Assembly: GCF_042754225.1 (NCBI RefSeq)
Contig: NZ_JBHZAH010000011.1
Coordinates: 1-64,000, forward strand
Reading direction: 5' to 3'
DNA length: 64,000 bases
Source: Rhodococcus_G sp042754225
GTDB lineage: Bacteria; Actinomycetota; Actinomycetes; Mycobacteriales; Mycobacteriaceae
The notes beneath the pieces were generated by a model. That model worked only from the letters and a program-made list of their open reading frames with translations, did not search any database and was not told the DNA's origin. Shown in pieces: positions 26,755-37,377 of the stretch (within the stretch, counting starts at the first letter, position 1; each line of letters starts with the position of its first letter). A program made the position numbers and the translations under genes.

Positions 26755-27813
26755 ATGCAGACGAGGTTCACCGAGCTGGTCGGGATTGAGCACCCCGTCG
26801 TGCAGACGGGAATGGGGTGGGTGTCAGGCGCTCGGCTGGTCACCGCGACCGCGCGCGCGGGAGGGCTGGGCATCATCGCGTCGGCGACGATGACCTACCC
26901 GGAATTGGAATCGGCGATCCGAGAAGTCAAGGAGCGTACCGACGCTCCGTTCGGAGTGAACCTGCGGGCCGACGCCGAGGATGCGCAAGACCGGGTCAAG
27001 CTGCTGATCCGCGAAGGCGTGCGCGTCGCCTCCTTCGCCCTCGCGCCGCGAGAAGAAATGATCGCCCAGTTCAAGGACGCCGGCATCGTGGTGATCCCGA
27101 CCGTCGGCGCCGCGCGTCACGCCGAGAAGGTCGCGAGCTGGGGCGCCGACGCGGTGATCGTGCAGGGCGGTGAGGGCGGCGGCCACACCGGCGGCGTCGC
27201 GACTACCCTGCTGCTGCCGTCGGTCGTCCGGGCGGTCGACATCCCGGTGGTCGCCTCGGGCGGGTTCTTCGACGGCAGCGGGCTTGCGGCAGCACTCGCC
27301 TACGGCGCCACCGGGATTGCAATGGGCACACGGTTCCTGCTCACCAGCGACAGCACCGTCCCCGACGCGGTGAAGCGCGCGTACCTTGCCCGCGGCCTCA
27401 CCGACACCGTGGTCACCACGAAGGTAGACGGCGTCCCGCACCGGGTGCTGCGCACCGAACTGGTCCAGTCGCTCGAGCGCACCCACGGTCTGCGCACGCT
27501 CGGACACGCGGCCGTCAACACGATCCGGTTCCGCAAACTGACCGGGCTCAGTTGGAGGGCACTGGTCTCCGAGGGCATCACCATGGTGCGCAGCGGCGAC
27601 CGTACGCTCGCGCAACTGATGATGTCGGCCAACAGCCCGATGCTGTTGCGGGCCGGTCTCGTCGAGGGCAGCACGGAGGCGGGCGTCTTGGCCTCCGGAC
27701 AGGTCGTCGGCATGATCGACGACCTTCCTACCGTGGCCGAGCTCGTCGAACGGATCGTTCGCGACGCCGAGCGCAGGCTCGCCGATCTAGGGGCGATCCA
27801 CGGCCGCGGGTGA
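26755..27813 (+). CDS. ipdC: nitronate monooxygenase-fold flavoprotein, IpdC-like
   Basis: A 352-residue TIM-barrel flavoprotein of the NPD family. It begins MQTRFTELVGIEHPVVQTG and carries VIVQGGEGGGHTGGVATTLL and VVASGGFFDGSGLAAALAYG, the FMN-phosphate region. IpdC reduces a hydroxylated indane-carboxyl-CoA in the breakdown of steroid rings C and D. The family is commonly misannotated as 2-nitropropane dioxygenase. The KstR2-type operator directly upstream strengthens the IpdC assignment, since KstR2 controls ring C/D genes. Here it stands alone, away from its usual cluster. Confidence 0.78.
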   Translation: MQTRFTELVGIEHPVVQTGMGWVSGARLVTATARAGGLGIIASATMTYPELESAIREVKERTDAPFGVNLRADAEDAQDRVKLLIREGVRVASFALAPREEMIAQFKDAGIVVIPTVGAARHAEKVASWGADAVIVQGGEGGGHTGGVATTLLLPSVVRAVDIPVVASGGFFDGSGLAAALAYGATGIAMGTRFLLTSDSTVPDAVKRAYLARGLTDTVVTTKVDGVPHRVLRTELVQSLERTHGLRTLGHAAVNTIRFRKLTGLSWRALVSEGITMVRSGDRTLAQLMMSANSPMLLRAGLVEGSTEAGVLASGQVVGMIDDLPTVAELVERIVRDAERRLADLGAIHGRG

Positions 27814-27979
27814 CCGGACGCGGCCCGCGCAGGTCCCGGGCGAGCGAAAGCGAGCGGGCGTGGATTGAGCGCTACGCGACCGGCTTCTGCGCCGCGTGCT
27901 GCTTCGGGTGAGCCTGCAAGCAACCCGTGGCGCGGATCGCGCCGCGATCGTCGCCCCCGCACGTGGTGTTCGAGTCGAG

Positions 27980-28009
27980 TTGACATTCGCTCCCGCCCGG
28001 CGGCATAGT
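27980..28009 (+). promoter_or_regulatory. strong promoter of the ABC-F leader
   Basis: TTGACA at 27980-27985, an 18-base spacer and CATAGT at 28004-28009. Transcription should begin close to 28016-28018, i.e. at the leader ATG, so the leader peptide would be translated from a leaderless message. Confidence 0.6.
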
Positions 28010-28017
28010 GTCCCGCC

Positions 28018-28095
28018 ATGCGTATCGCACCAGCCAAGAAGAGCCGTGAGCGGCTTCGTGTTGGCTTGATCTGGGTGCAGAGAGTCAGTCTCTGA
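28018..28095 (+). CDS. 25-residue leader peptide of the ABC-F gene
   Basis: ATG 28018 to TGA 28095 encodes 25 residues starting MRIAPAKKSRERLRVG and rich in arginine and lysine. The ATG coincides with the predicted transcription start. A hairpin (CAGAGA 28078-28083 with TCTCTG 28089-28094) overlaps its end. Leader peptides with this arrangement upstream of ABC-F genes stall the ribosome when an antibiotic is bound. No ribosome-binding site is present, as expected for a leaderless reading frame. It is assigned from position and structure, not homology. Confidence 0.5.
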   Translation: MRIAPAKKSRERLRVGLIWVQRVSL

Positions 28096-28146
28096 CGCCA
28101 TCACGGACGCGCAGCCTCCGCTAGCCGCTCTCGTCGGCTCGACACC

Positions 28147-28161
28147 ACCCGGATTCCGGGT
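28147..28161 (+). terminator. possible attenuator hairpin in the ABC-F leader
   Basis: ACCCGG-ATT-CCGGGT, perfectly paired, followed by ATTTC. It lies about 50 bases after the leader stop within the long gene-free leader (28096-28431) and could terminate transcription unless the leader ribosome stalls. Confidence 0.45.
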
Positions 28162-28431
28162 ATTTCGGTCCGTCCCTAGGCGCACGGCCTCTCGCAGCGA
28201 ACGCACCTGTGTTTGCCGCACTCGCGACAGGGGCCCTCGACCACCGTGCGGCCACCCGGCCGGCACGTCCCACGCATAGTCGCGAGCCGGCCGATCGGCC
28301 ACGCCGAGCGGGCGCCTCGTCCCGCCATGGCGGACCCGACAAGCGGAGTCGAACGAGCCCACCGCAGCACTCGTCAACGACCATCGCGCGCATCGGATTC
28401 GGCCTCGACTGCCCACATCTAGGAAACTCAC

Positions 28432-30063
<1,632 letters not shown>

Positions 30064-30193
30064 TCCGAACGCGGGTGTGGCGTCGAGAGGGAGTCTGCGG
30101 TGGTCCGTAGGCCGTCGAGGGTGAATCCGCCGGTCACGCCGCGCAGGTCGATGGCGGCGAGGGGGGAGCCGATCGGCTTCACCCGTTCCGGCT

Positions 30194-31087
30194 TCACGCC
30201 CGCGACATGTCCCGGGCGTCTCGGATGGCTTCCTCGAGCATGCCCAGCTCGGGCCTTCGGTTGGCGTCCAAGGTGCACAGGGTCACCACGCTCGGGCTGA
30301 TGTCGTCGATGGGGACGAAGCGGACCCGCGGGTGGCGGTAGTAGGTGGGAAGCGACTCCGGTGTGGTGGTGACGCCCGCACCGGAGGCGACGGCCTCGAG
30401 GAGTTCCTCCACGGTCGACACGGCCATGCCGGGCTCGGCCCGGGTGCCGTCGGGCCGTGGGTTCACCATCCAGAAGTCGGTCCACTCCGGCGGCCCGCCA
30501 CTGCTGCACAGGAAGGTCTCGGCGGCGATCTCGGCGAATCGGATCGACTCCCGGTCGGCCAGCGGATGGTCGTGGGAGAGCACCGCCACCCGCTGCTCGG
30601 ACAGAAGGGGGATGCGCCGGATTCCGTCGGCGGGGAAGGGCTCCCGGACGAAGACCGCGTCGAGGTCGCCGGCCAGCAGCGGGGCCAATTGCTCGCTCCA
30701 CTCGAGGTGGTGCAACCGGACGTCCAGATCCGGAGCGGCGCGACGGAGCCGGTCCAGCACCGCGGTCGTGAGTAGACCGGCTCCTGTCGCCATGAACCCG
30801 ATGTCGAGGCTGCGGCCGCCCGCCCGAACCGCCTGACGCCACCGGAGAATCGTCTCGCTCGCGGCGACGACCGCGCGTGCCTGCGGGATCAGGGCGCGAC
30901 CGGCCTCGGTGAGCTCGACATGTCGAGAAGTGCGTTCGAAGAGCGGGAAACGCAGGTCTTTCTCCAACCTCGAAACCTGCTGGCTCAGCGCCGGCCCGGT
31001 CATGTGCAGGACCGCGGCGGCGCGACCGAAGTGCAGCTCGTCCGCGACGGCGAGAAAACACCGGAGGGTTTGTGGTGCGACGTACAT
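30194..31087 (-). CDS. LysR-family transcriptional regulator
   Basis: A 297-residue protein from ATG 31087. The N-terminal helix-turn-helix is LRCFLAVADELHFGRAAAVL followed by ALSQQVSRLEKDLRFPLFER; the rest is the periplasmic-binding-like effector domain with DLDAVFVREPF and SGAGVTTTPESLP. It lies 62 bases after the cupin gene and reads the same way, so it is probably co-transcribed with the alcohol dehydrogenase and cupin genes it is likely to control. The effector is unknown. Confidence 0.9.
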   Translation of the reverse strand: MYVAPQTLRCFLAVADELHFGRAAAVLHMTGPALSQQVSRLEKDLRFPLFERTSRHVELTEAGRALIPQARAVVAASETILRWRQAVRAGGRSLDIGFMATGAGLLTTAVLDRLRRAAPDLDVRLHHLEWSEQLAPLLAGDLDAVFVREPFPADGIRRIPLLSEQRVAVLSHDHPLADRESIRFAEIAAETFLCSSGGPPEWTDFWMVNPRPDGTRAEPGMAVSTVEELLEAVASGAGVTTTPESLPTYYRHPRVRFVPIDDISPSVVTLCTLDANRRPELGMLEEAIRDARDMSRA

Positions 31088-31149
31088 AGCTCACCTCAAC
31101 ACACCGTCGGTCGCGACGTCGAGAGTGGCGGGCCGGCGGGTTTCGGTGG

Positions 31150-31683
31150 CTACCCGTCGGTCGCGATGTGCATGTTCTGCGAGGGATCGGTGGCGTAGTC
31201 GACGAGTTGGAGTTTCTCCACGGCGTCGTTGTCGCGCGCCATGTAGTAGTGCAACCGAGCGTCCGCGACGACCGCGAGCTCACCCTCGGGCATGTAGCCG
31301 GCGATCGGGCCGTCGATCATGGCGATCATGACGCAACCCTCGGGCGCGATCGGGGTGTGCACCGCACCGGCCACCTCGCAGGTGTACATGCCGGCCATCC
31401 CGGGGTCGTCCTCTTCGTAGTAGAAACCGCCCTCGAGCAGGTACGCCTGCACGTTGCCCATGTGCCAGTGCGGGGTCGCGACGGTGCCCGGATCTACCTG
31501 CAGGATGAGGGTGAAGGAGCCGGACACGAGATTGCAGTACAAGAGCTTGAAACGTGTGCCGGGCATCAGCCAGTCGGTCCACGGGATGTCCTCGGGGTCG
31601 ACGAATTCCTTTCGCACACCCTTGGGCGTGACACCGGGGTTGCTCATCCAGAATGTCGGTCCGATATTCAATGCGGTGGCCAC
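31150..31683 (-). CDS. cupin dioxygenase-like protein (2,4'-dihydroxyacetophenone dioxygenase family)
   Basis: A 177-residue cupin. The metal motif HWHMGNVQAYLLEGGFYYEE (His-x-His with a downstream Glu) and a second conserved region GAVHTPIAPEG are visible. The organisation recalls 2,4'-dihydroxyacetophenone dioxygenase and acetylacetone dioxygenase-type proteins, iron enzymes that cleave a C-C bond next to a ketone. The neighbouring dehydrogenase could form the ketone from an alcohol. The substrate is inference. Confidence 0.72.
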   Translation of the reverse strand: MATALNIGPTFWMSNPGVTPKGVRKEFVDPEDIPWTDWLMPGTRFKLLYCNLVSGSFTLILQVDPGTVATPHWHMGNVQAYLLEGGFYYEEDDPGMAGMYTCEVAGAVHTPIAPEGCVMIAMIDGPIAGYMPEGELAVVADARLHYYMARDNDAVEKLQLVDYATDPSQNMHIATDG

Positions 31684-31741
31684 TGCTAGCTCTTTTCTTC
31701 GTGTGTGGATGTTCTGCTGCGGGGAAATGGTGTGATCTCGG

Positions 31742-32800
31742 TCAGTCGACGGCGTTCATGTCGACCAGGACCTTGATTGCCTTCTGGTCGCGGAGCGGTT
31801 CCAATCCGTCGGAGATGAGGTCGCCGAATGCGATTGTTTTCACCCAACTCTCGATCGGATAAGCGCCCCGTGCCATGAGATCGATTGCCTCGGGATAGTC
31901 GTCGCAGTACGCGATGGAGCCGACAATCTCGCACTCGCTGAACAGAATTTCGGTGGGATTGAAATCAACTGGTCGCTGATGTACCGCGACGACTACGACC
32001 CGCCCGTGGCTTGCGGTCGAGCGGACCGCGTTCAAGAACGTTGCCGGCACCCCCGCCGTGTCGAATGATCGGGAGACCCCGTCCCCATTGGTTCGGGCGC
32101 GAAGCTCCGCAACGACATCGGCGTTCGACGGGTCGATGACATTCGTCGCGCCGACCGCCTCGATGGCCGCCCGCCGAGCCGCCGACGGCTCGATGACGGC
32201 GATGTCGTCGATGCCGTGAGCGCGGAGGGTGAGAAACACACCGATACCGATGGGGCCAGCGCCATGCACCGCGACCGTGCTTCCCGGGGGGACCTCCCCG
32301 CGATGCACCGCGTGCAGCGCCACTGCCAGCGGTTCGATCAACGCGCCCTCTCGGGTGGACATCCCCGGAGGAAGCCGATAAGCGTGATCGGCGTCGACGA
32401 CCGCATACTGGCCGAGTCCGCCGCCACCTGCCCAGCTGTACCCGACCGCGGCGATGGTGCTGCAGAGGTTGTACGAGCCGGCCCGGCACGCCACACATTG
32501 CCGACAATTGACGGTGGGTTCCACGGCCACGGTGTCGCCGACCGAGAGCTGATCGACGGCTGGACCGATCTCCACGATCTCTCCCGAGAACTCGTGACCG
32601 AGCACGACCGGGACGCTCACGCCAGTGAGCGGGTGCGGCGCTGTCGGCGCCATCATCGGCGCGTGGAAGTACTCGTGCAGATCACTGCCGCACAGGCCGT
32701 TGAAATGCACCCTTACCTTGACCTGGCCGGGTCCGACGGTGGGCTCGGCGATGTCCTCGAATCGGATATCGCCGACCCCGTGATAACGGGCAGCTCTCAT
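31742..32800 (-). CDS. zinc-dependent MDR alcohol dehydrogenase (2,3-butanediol dehydrogenase-like)
   Basis: A 352-residue medium-chain dehydrogenase. The catalytic zinc site is NGLCGSDLHEYF and GHEFSGEIVEIG, the structural zinc cysteines are in NCRQCVACRAGSYNLC, and the Rossmann motif is VAVHGAGPIGIGVFL. The insertion after HEYF and overall length match (R,R)-butanediol dehydrogenase-like enzymes that oxidise secondary alcohols to ketones. It is the first gene of an operon with the cupin (58-base gap) and LysR genes. A palindrome lies upstream. Confidence 0.85.
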   Translation of the reverse strand: MRAARYHGVGDIRFEDIAEPTVGPGQVKVRVHFNGLCGSDLHEYFHAPMMAPTAPHPLTGVSVPVVLGHEFSGEIVEIGPAVDQLSVGDTVAVEPTVNCRQCVACRAGSYNLCSTIAAVGYSWAGGGGLGQYAVVDADHAYRLPPGMSTREGALIEPLAVALHAVHRGEVPPGSTVAVHGAGPIGIGVFLTLRAHGIDDIAVIEPSAARRAAIEAVGATNVIDPSNADVVAELRARTNGDGVSRSFDTAGVPATFLNAVRSTASHGRVVVVAVHQRPVDFNPTEILFSECEIVGSIAYCDDYPEAIDLMARGAYPIESWVKTIAFGDLISDGLEPLRDQKAIKVLVDMNAVD

Positions 32801-32830
32801 GGTTCAGAACTCCAATGCTCGCGGTTCGAT

Positions 32831-32847
32831 ATCACTGCGTACGTGAT
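32831..32847. promoter_or_regulatory. candidate LysR-type operator
   Basis: ATCAC-TGCGTAC-GTGAT, an interrupted palindrome 31 bases upstream of the alcohol dehydrogenase start. It is the best inverted repeat in the 360-base region 32801-33163, which otherwise holds no gene. Confidence 0.4.
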
Positions 32848-33163
32848 GCAGGCAACAATGGCACCCCCCGATCCGGTACGTCCAGGTGCTTTTCGGTGAG
32901 TATCGATAAGAGGAACTTAATGATCTGCTGCATTGAAATCGGTGGTGAATAGAAGGCGTCCATCTGGATGGAATGTCGATAAAACGCCGGACCGCACCTC
33001 CAGGGCCTGGCCTTTAGCGTCGGTTGCCGACTCCAGGATCGCGAGGTGCCGGGTGGTGACGTCGCGGTCGAACGATTGTGGTTGTCGATGCGCACGCAAC
33101 TCTCGGTGTTGATCGTCGCCGGCGCCGTCGACCTCGATACCGCCGCCCGGGGAGTACCGCGAA

Positions 33164-33690
33164 ATGGGGATACCGAAACGACTGCTCGCCGCCTCAGTCG
33201 TCGCCGCGGCGACGGCTTTGCGACGATGTCGGGTGTCACCGCGAACGCCCAGACGCGGTACCCGGTCCCCTTCGGGTACCTGGCCGGCCCGACCCCGCAG
33301 CTCACCGACCCCGGTCAGGCGCCTCCCGGTGCCGACGACTGGACCTGCCGGCCTACCCCCGCACATCTGAATCCGGTTGTGCTCCTTCATGGCTTCGCTT
33401 CGACCGACACCTTGAGGTGGCAGACGGCGTCGCCGCTGCTCGCGAACGAGCGAGTGGCGCGACCGCGTTCTACTACCTCACCAATCTCGGTGGTGCCGAC
33501 CGGGTCGACAGTCTCGTCACCCTGCGACGACGAAGTCGCCCCTTCACCACAGGGCTGCTCGCCGACGCACCCAACGTCCACAACAGCGTGCTGCAGGACC
33601 TCTGCCCCGGCCACACGTCCGACCATCTGCAATTGCCGTCGGACCCGGCCGCCGCGGACCAGATCCTTCATGCCCTCGATCCAGTGCGTC
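33164..33690 (+). pseudogene. decayed secreted lipase, paralogue of the gene at 37378
   Basis: A signal-peptide frame starts at 33164 and shifts by about one base near 33222 into TANAQTRYPVPFGYLAG and PVVLLHGFASTDTLRWQT, then after about 33450 to TAFYYLTNLGGADRVDSLVT and finally LLADAPNVHNSVLQD. Against the intact paralogue, the nucleophile-serine elbow and most of the catalytic core are deleted in two steps. It cannot encode an active enzyme. Pairwise similarity to the 37378 gene is visible by eye over all remaining parts. Confidence 0.8.
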
Positions 33691-33966
33691 CTGCGAGCTG
33701 CTCCGGATCTCCATCGGTTCCGGAACGAGGATGCTTCCGGGTGGCGACGACCCGCATGGCGATGTCGGGCACAGGGAGTTCACCTTTGACCCCAAGGCAC
33801 GCACCGCAGCCTTCCCATGGGAAACACCCTTCTACCCGTGACGAGCAGTCCCCACAGGTCAAGATGACCACCAAACCGGGGGGCATCCCCGCATGATGTG
33901 ATTCCCGACTGGTTGCACCCAAAATCGATTGCGACACACGGTTTCGGAAGGTGGCAGGTCGAGAAA

Positions 33967-34770
33967 CTACTGGTCGCTTCGGTAGACGCTGCGGACGGCG
34001 CCGTCGAAGCCGACCGTCAGGAAGCCGTGCGCGCCCGTGGTCTCGTTCCTCAGGTAGATGCTCACGACCGGCCCGTTGTCGTCGTCGCGTGACGCGGTCA
34101 TGTAGACGCTCGTCGGATCGCTCACACCGAGAGTGCGATCGGCGCCGTAGAACAGCCCGATCAGTTGGGAGACGTTCGGACGCAACTCCGCCAGGTCGAC
34201 GGGCACACCCTCGGTGCGGCCTGTCGACGTTCCGTTGTCCGTGAGCTGTCCGTCCTCGTACCGATACGACCGCTCGCTACCGGGCGAACCGGGCACCGGG
34301 CGCGAGATCGATGCGTATTCGGGGTAGATCGTCAGGCTGTCGACCTGCGAATCGCCCAGTTGCCGGTCGATGTCGTCGAGCATCTGCACGAGCCCTGCCG
34401 CGGTGATCACCTCGGTGCCCGTCGCAGGCGCGGCCGGATCGGCGTGATCCCGGCTCGTCGTGACCACCACGATTGCGCACACCAGAACGACGGCGGCCGA
34501 GAGCGCGACGGCCCAGCGGGTGTCCCGCGAGGGTGGCGGTGTGGGCACGGCGTCCCGCAGATCCGGAGGTACCTGCAGGTCCCGCAGGAGTCGATCGAGG
34601 TCGGCGAGCTTCCGCGCCGACCGGGCGGCCTCGGCCCGCGTCCGGTGCTCGACATCGCTCAGCTGACCGTCGGCATACGCCGAGTCGAGGGCGTCACGCA
34701 CCGCGGTGCGGTCGACGTCGCGGGCGCGCAGCCGCAGTGCCGAGGTCCGGGGTCGCCTCTCGTTCGGCAT
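33967..34770 (-). CDS. DUF1707 membrane-anchored protein
   Basis: A 267-residue protein. The N-terminal DUF1707 segment is RARDVDRTAVRDALDSAYAD followed by GQLSDVEHRTRAEAARSA; a single transmembrane helix AVALSAAVVLVCAIVVVT follows, then an extracytoplasmic domain with VDSLTIYPEYASISRPV. DUF1707 occurs in actinobacterial surface or regulatory proteins of unknown function. The ATG at 34770 lies three bases after the stop of the upstream DUF1707 gene, so the two are co-translated. Confidence 0.8.
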   Translation of the reverse strand: MPNERRPRTSALRLRARDVDRTAVRDALDSAYADGQLSDVEHRTRAEAARSARKLADLDRLLRDLQVPPDLRDAVPTPPPSRDTRWAVALSAAVVLVCAIVVVTTSRDHADPAAPATGTEVITAAGLVQMLDDIDRQLGDSQVDSLTIYPEYASISRPVPGSPGSERSYRYEDGQLTDNGTSTGRTEGVPVDLAELRPNVSQLIGLFYGADRTLGVSDPTSVYMTASRDDDNGPVVSIYLRNETTGAHGFLTVGFDGAVRSVYRSDQ

Positions 34771-34772
34771 GG

Positions 34773-35648
34773 TCACAGACCCTCGGCGCGCGAGATGTCG
34801 ACGATCGAGCCGTCCAGTCGCGTGTCCACGGATCCCCTTCGCTTCTCGGGGTCCTCGAACAAGACGCTGACCAGACCCTCGCCGGTCGACGAATCCGCGC
34901 GCACGAAGATGTGCTCCACCCATCCCGTTGGTATCCCGACACGATTCGCGCCCGTCGCGATCACGTCGCCGAGCCGGTCCACGTCGAGGGCGGCGAGGTC
35001 GACCGTGGCGGTGTCGAGGGAGCGTGACTCCGGCGCTCGCACCGGCGAGAAGCCGCCCCGGAAGCTCCAATCCTGTTCGCGGTGCGGCTGGTCCTCCAGC
35101 ATCCGGGTCATGAACACGTAGGTCCGGTAGTAGGTCACCTGGTCCACCCGCAGATCGCCCTTGAACCTCACCCCGAGCTGCCGCACGAAATCGCGGACTC
35201 CGTCGGTGGTGAGGGGATCGAGCGGCTCGATCACGATCGGCTGCGGCTCGCCCGCCGGGACCGGCGCGGGCGCCGCCGCCTGCTGGGCCGCGACGACGCC
35301 GGCGGTCTCGGGCGCCGCGACGTCGCCGCGAGTCGCGAGGACCGCAGTTCCACCGATCGCCACGACTGCGACGACAGCGGCAGCCACCACGCGTCCGGGA
35401 ATCCGATTTCGTGGTGCCGGGGCGGAAGCGCGTGCGGCCTCGACGAGATGCTCGGGAATCTGCAGGTCCGAGACCAGCTCGTCGAGTTCACCGACCGTCT
35501 TGGCCTTCATCGCCGCGGTGGTGCGCGCCTCGTACTCGGCCGGGTCGAGCTGTCCCTCGCCGTATCCGGCGTCGAGCAGCCCGCACGTCTGGGCGCGATC
35601 GATGTCTCGCGCGCGAGTTCTGGAGGAAACTTGCTCGGGCACGCACAT
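34773..35648 (-). CDS. DUF1707 membrane-anchored protein
   Basis: A 291-residue protein with DUF1707 at the N-terminus (RARDIDRAQTCGLLDAGYGE, QLDPAEYEARTTAAMKAKTV), one transmembrane helix GRVVAAAVVAVVAIGGTAVL, an alanine/proline linker and an external domain of about 150 residues. It resembles the next gene in layout but is clearly diverged, suggesting an old tandem duplication. Start ATG 35648 with AGGATC upstream. No function is known. Confidence 0.78.
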   Translation of the reverse strand: MCVPEQVSSRTRARDIDRAQTCGLLDAGYGEGQLDPAEYEARTTAAMKAKTVGELDELVSDLQIPEHLVEAARASAPAPRNRIPGRVVAAAVVAVVAIGGTAVLATRGDVAAPETAGVVAAQQAAAPAPVPAGEPQPIVIEPLDPLTTDGVRDFVRQLGVRFKGDLRVDQVTYYRTYVFMTRMLEDQPHREQDWSFRGGFSPVRAPESRSLDTATVDLAALDVDRLGDVIATGANRVGIPTGWVEHIFVRADSSTGEGLVSVLFEDPEKRRGSVDTRLDGSIVDISRAEGL

Positions 35649-35848
35649 GATCCTAGGAAACCGCTCGGAACGTTGTCCGCCCGCGTCCGAGCCGATCCAG
35701 TAGGGCTCCAAATCACACAGCTTTGGAGCAGTTCCAGTGGCGGCTGGGCGGGTTCGAGTCGGCTGCGTCGAGGTGGCCTGCTGGAGAGGGGTGAGGGGCG
35801 GCGCGTGCACGCATCCGGACAGCCTGACATTGACGGGGAGGCGGTTGG

Positions 35849-36089
35849 TTAGTTGTCGCAGTCGTCAGCTGGTTGCCGGCGAAGTACCAGCGCGCCAACG
35901 ACAGTGAGCGCTCCAAGTGCCAATGCCGGGTATGCGATTGCTCGTCGGAATTCCAGCTTCGTGGTGCACTCTGTGATGTCCGCCGATGTCTTCGGCGTCG
36001 AGCTCGAGCGGCATCGCCAACCCGCCGACTCCACAAAGTGCGACGATCGCGCCTGTGCACGCGACGACGGCGCTCGGCTTCACAAGCAC
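35849..36089 (-). pseudogene. small two-helix membrane protein with a likely frameshift
   Basis: From GTG 36089 the frame reads VLVKPSAVVACTGAIVALCG and MPLELDAEDI, then about 35975 shifts to a second frame reading ITECTTKLEFRRAIAYPALA and GALTVVGALVLRRQ up to 35849. Joined, the two give an 80-residue protein with two hydrophobic helices around an acidic loop. One base seems to be inserted or missing. The rest of the gene-free stretch to 36558 holds only a hairpin. Confidence 0.45.
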
Positions 36090-36420
36090 ATCACTACCGG
36101 ACGACCTCCGTGGCCGGTCCCATGGCAATGATGGTCGCCGTTTCGTGTCGGCGGTGGTGTGGTGGTGTCCGGTTCTGGGAGCAGCGTGGATCGATTCTTC
36201 GTGGGCTGCATTCGGATTGGATAGGTCGACCAGTCAGTGATCACCCTTGACGAGGGCTCCTGACCACACAAATCTGGATGAGTTCCCGGGTGCGGGCCGC
36301 TCGTCTTGTCGCGCTGAATGCGGCAGTCCCGACGGGACTTCGCGTAGGGGAATCGGCTCAGATCGGATGGGTCAAACAATGTCGAGTGCGTTGAACCGGT
36401 CCGGTCGATCCCTCCGTCAC

Positions 36421-36450
36421 GCCCCTGCCCCAGGGCGGCGGGGCAGGGGC
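36421..36450. terminator. GC-rich terminator-like hairpin
   Basis: GCCCCTGCCCC (36421-36431) pairs perfectly with GGGGCAGGGGC (36440-36450). It is about 110 bases downstream of the small secreted protein gene on the reverse strand. Confidence 0.6.
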
Positions 36451-36558
36451 GGAGGCGTGTTCACCGACACCATCGTGGTGACTCAGCGCGGAGCAGGTTC
36501 TGTGCAGCCACGGCGAGAACGCGCCCTAGGTCCTCGGCTTCACAACCCATCCATGGGG

Positions 36559-36819
36559 TCACAAATTGTCTGGAATACAGGCTTCTAGCGGCTCGCCGGA
36601 GAGCAGCCTGCACAGCAGGTCGAACGGGGCCAGGGCCACGCTGTTCGCGAGGTCGGTGGATCCGGAGTTGTGGCCAGGGGCCGCCTGGAAGAAATTGCTG
36701 CTGCCGGAATCGGCGGCATCGGCCGGATTTCCGAGGGCGACGGGCGCGGCCGATGCCGACGTCGCGGTGCCGAGGGCGATGGTTGCGCTGGCCAACCCAA
36801 CGATGATCGAACGCTTCAA
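36559..36819 (-). CDS. small secreted protein
   Basis: An 86-residue protein from TTG 36819, with AGAGGATCATC in front. It begins LKRSIIVGLASATIALGTAT and has a signal peptide cleaved near SASA-APV, followed by a mature part of about 60 residues with two cysteines (LLCRLL and EACIP) that may pair. The larger frame upstream is not coding. Family unknown. Confidence 0.65.
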   Translation of the reverse strand: MKRSIIVGLASATIALGTATSASAAPVALGNPADAADSGSSNFFQAAPGHNSGSTDLANSVALAPFDLLCRLLSGEPLEACIPDNL

Positions 36820-37377
36820 GATGATCCTCTCCGCTGGTGCTGTTTCGACGCCGAACGACGTCGTGGAAACCATATATTTCGCCAGTCCAGGTGGTGGCTG
36901 ATTCGATCGCATCGTGACATCGAGAATCCCGTTGTCCCGGTAGTGATTTCTCAGTCCACAATGACCGCTTTCGCGAGCGCGGTTCTCGTGGCTCAGCTGG
37001 AGGGCCTCGGTGGCAAGGCCGCCGCCGATGGTGGGCTCGTCGACGTGCCGGGCCTGCCCTGCACAGCTACCGAGAGCGCTCCCCGATAGATGGAGTGGGT
37101 TTCCGTACGTCCTGAGCTGGTAGTCCGCCGATTCCTCGGCCATTACTGCCGCACCCCCGATCTGGACGTACATCGCGCACGACTCGCGTCGATGGTTCAC
37201 GAGACCTTGATCGAGTGGGTGCTGCTCCGCGCCGGAGTTGACGAGGTCGTGACCCTGACGGCGATCGAATTCGGAGATCGCCCAATCGGATTGGCGTATC
37301 CTCGGTCGCCGGACGGTGACGGGCCGTTCTGGCCGAAGGTGTGGTGGCGTTGACTCGATATCTGGAGGCGTACGACG
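36820..37377. other. gene-free stretch before the lipase gene
   Basis: About 560 bases. Two short forward frames (36961-37089 and 37090-37353) have no recognisable motif and weak ribosome sites, so I do not call them genes. The lipase promoter should lie at the right end. Confidence 0.35.

Noticed and set aside
35741..35765. GGTTCGAGTC resembling a tRNA T-arm
   Set aside because: The flanking stem does not pair and no acceptor or anticodon arm can be folded.
37090..37353. Forward frame of 87 codons before the lipase gene
   Set aside because: No ribosome site, motif or convincing codon pattern.
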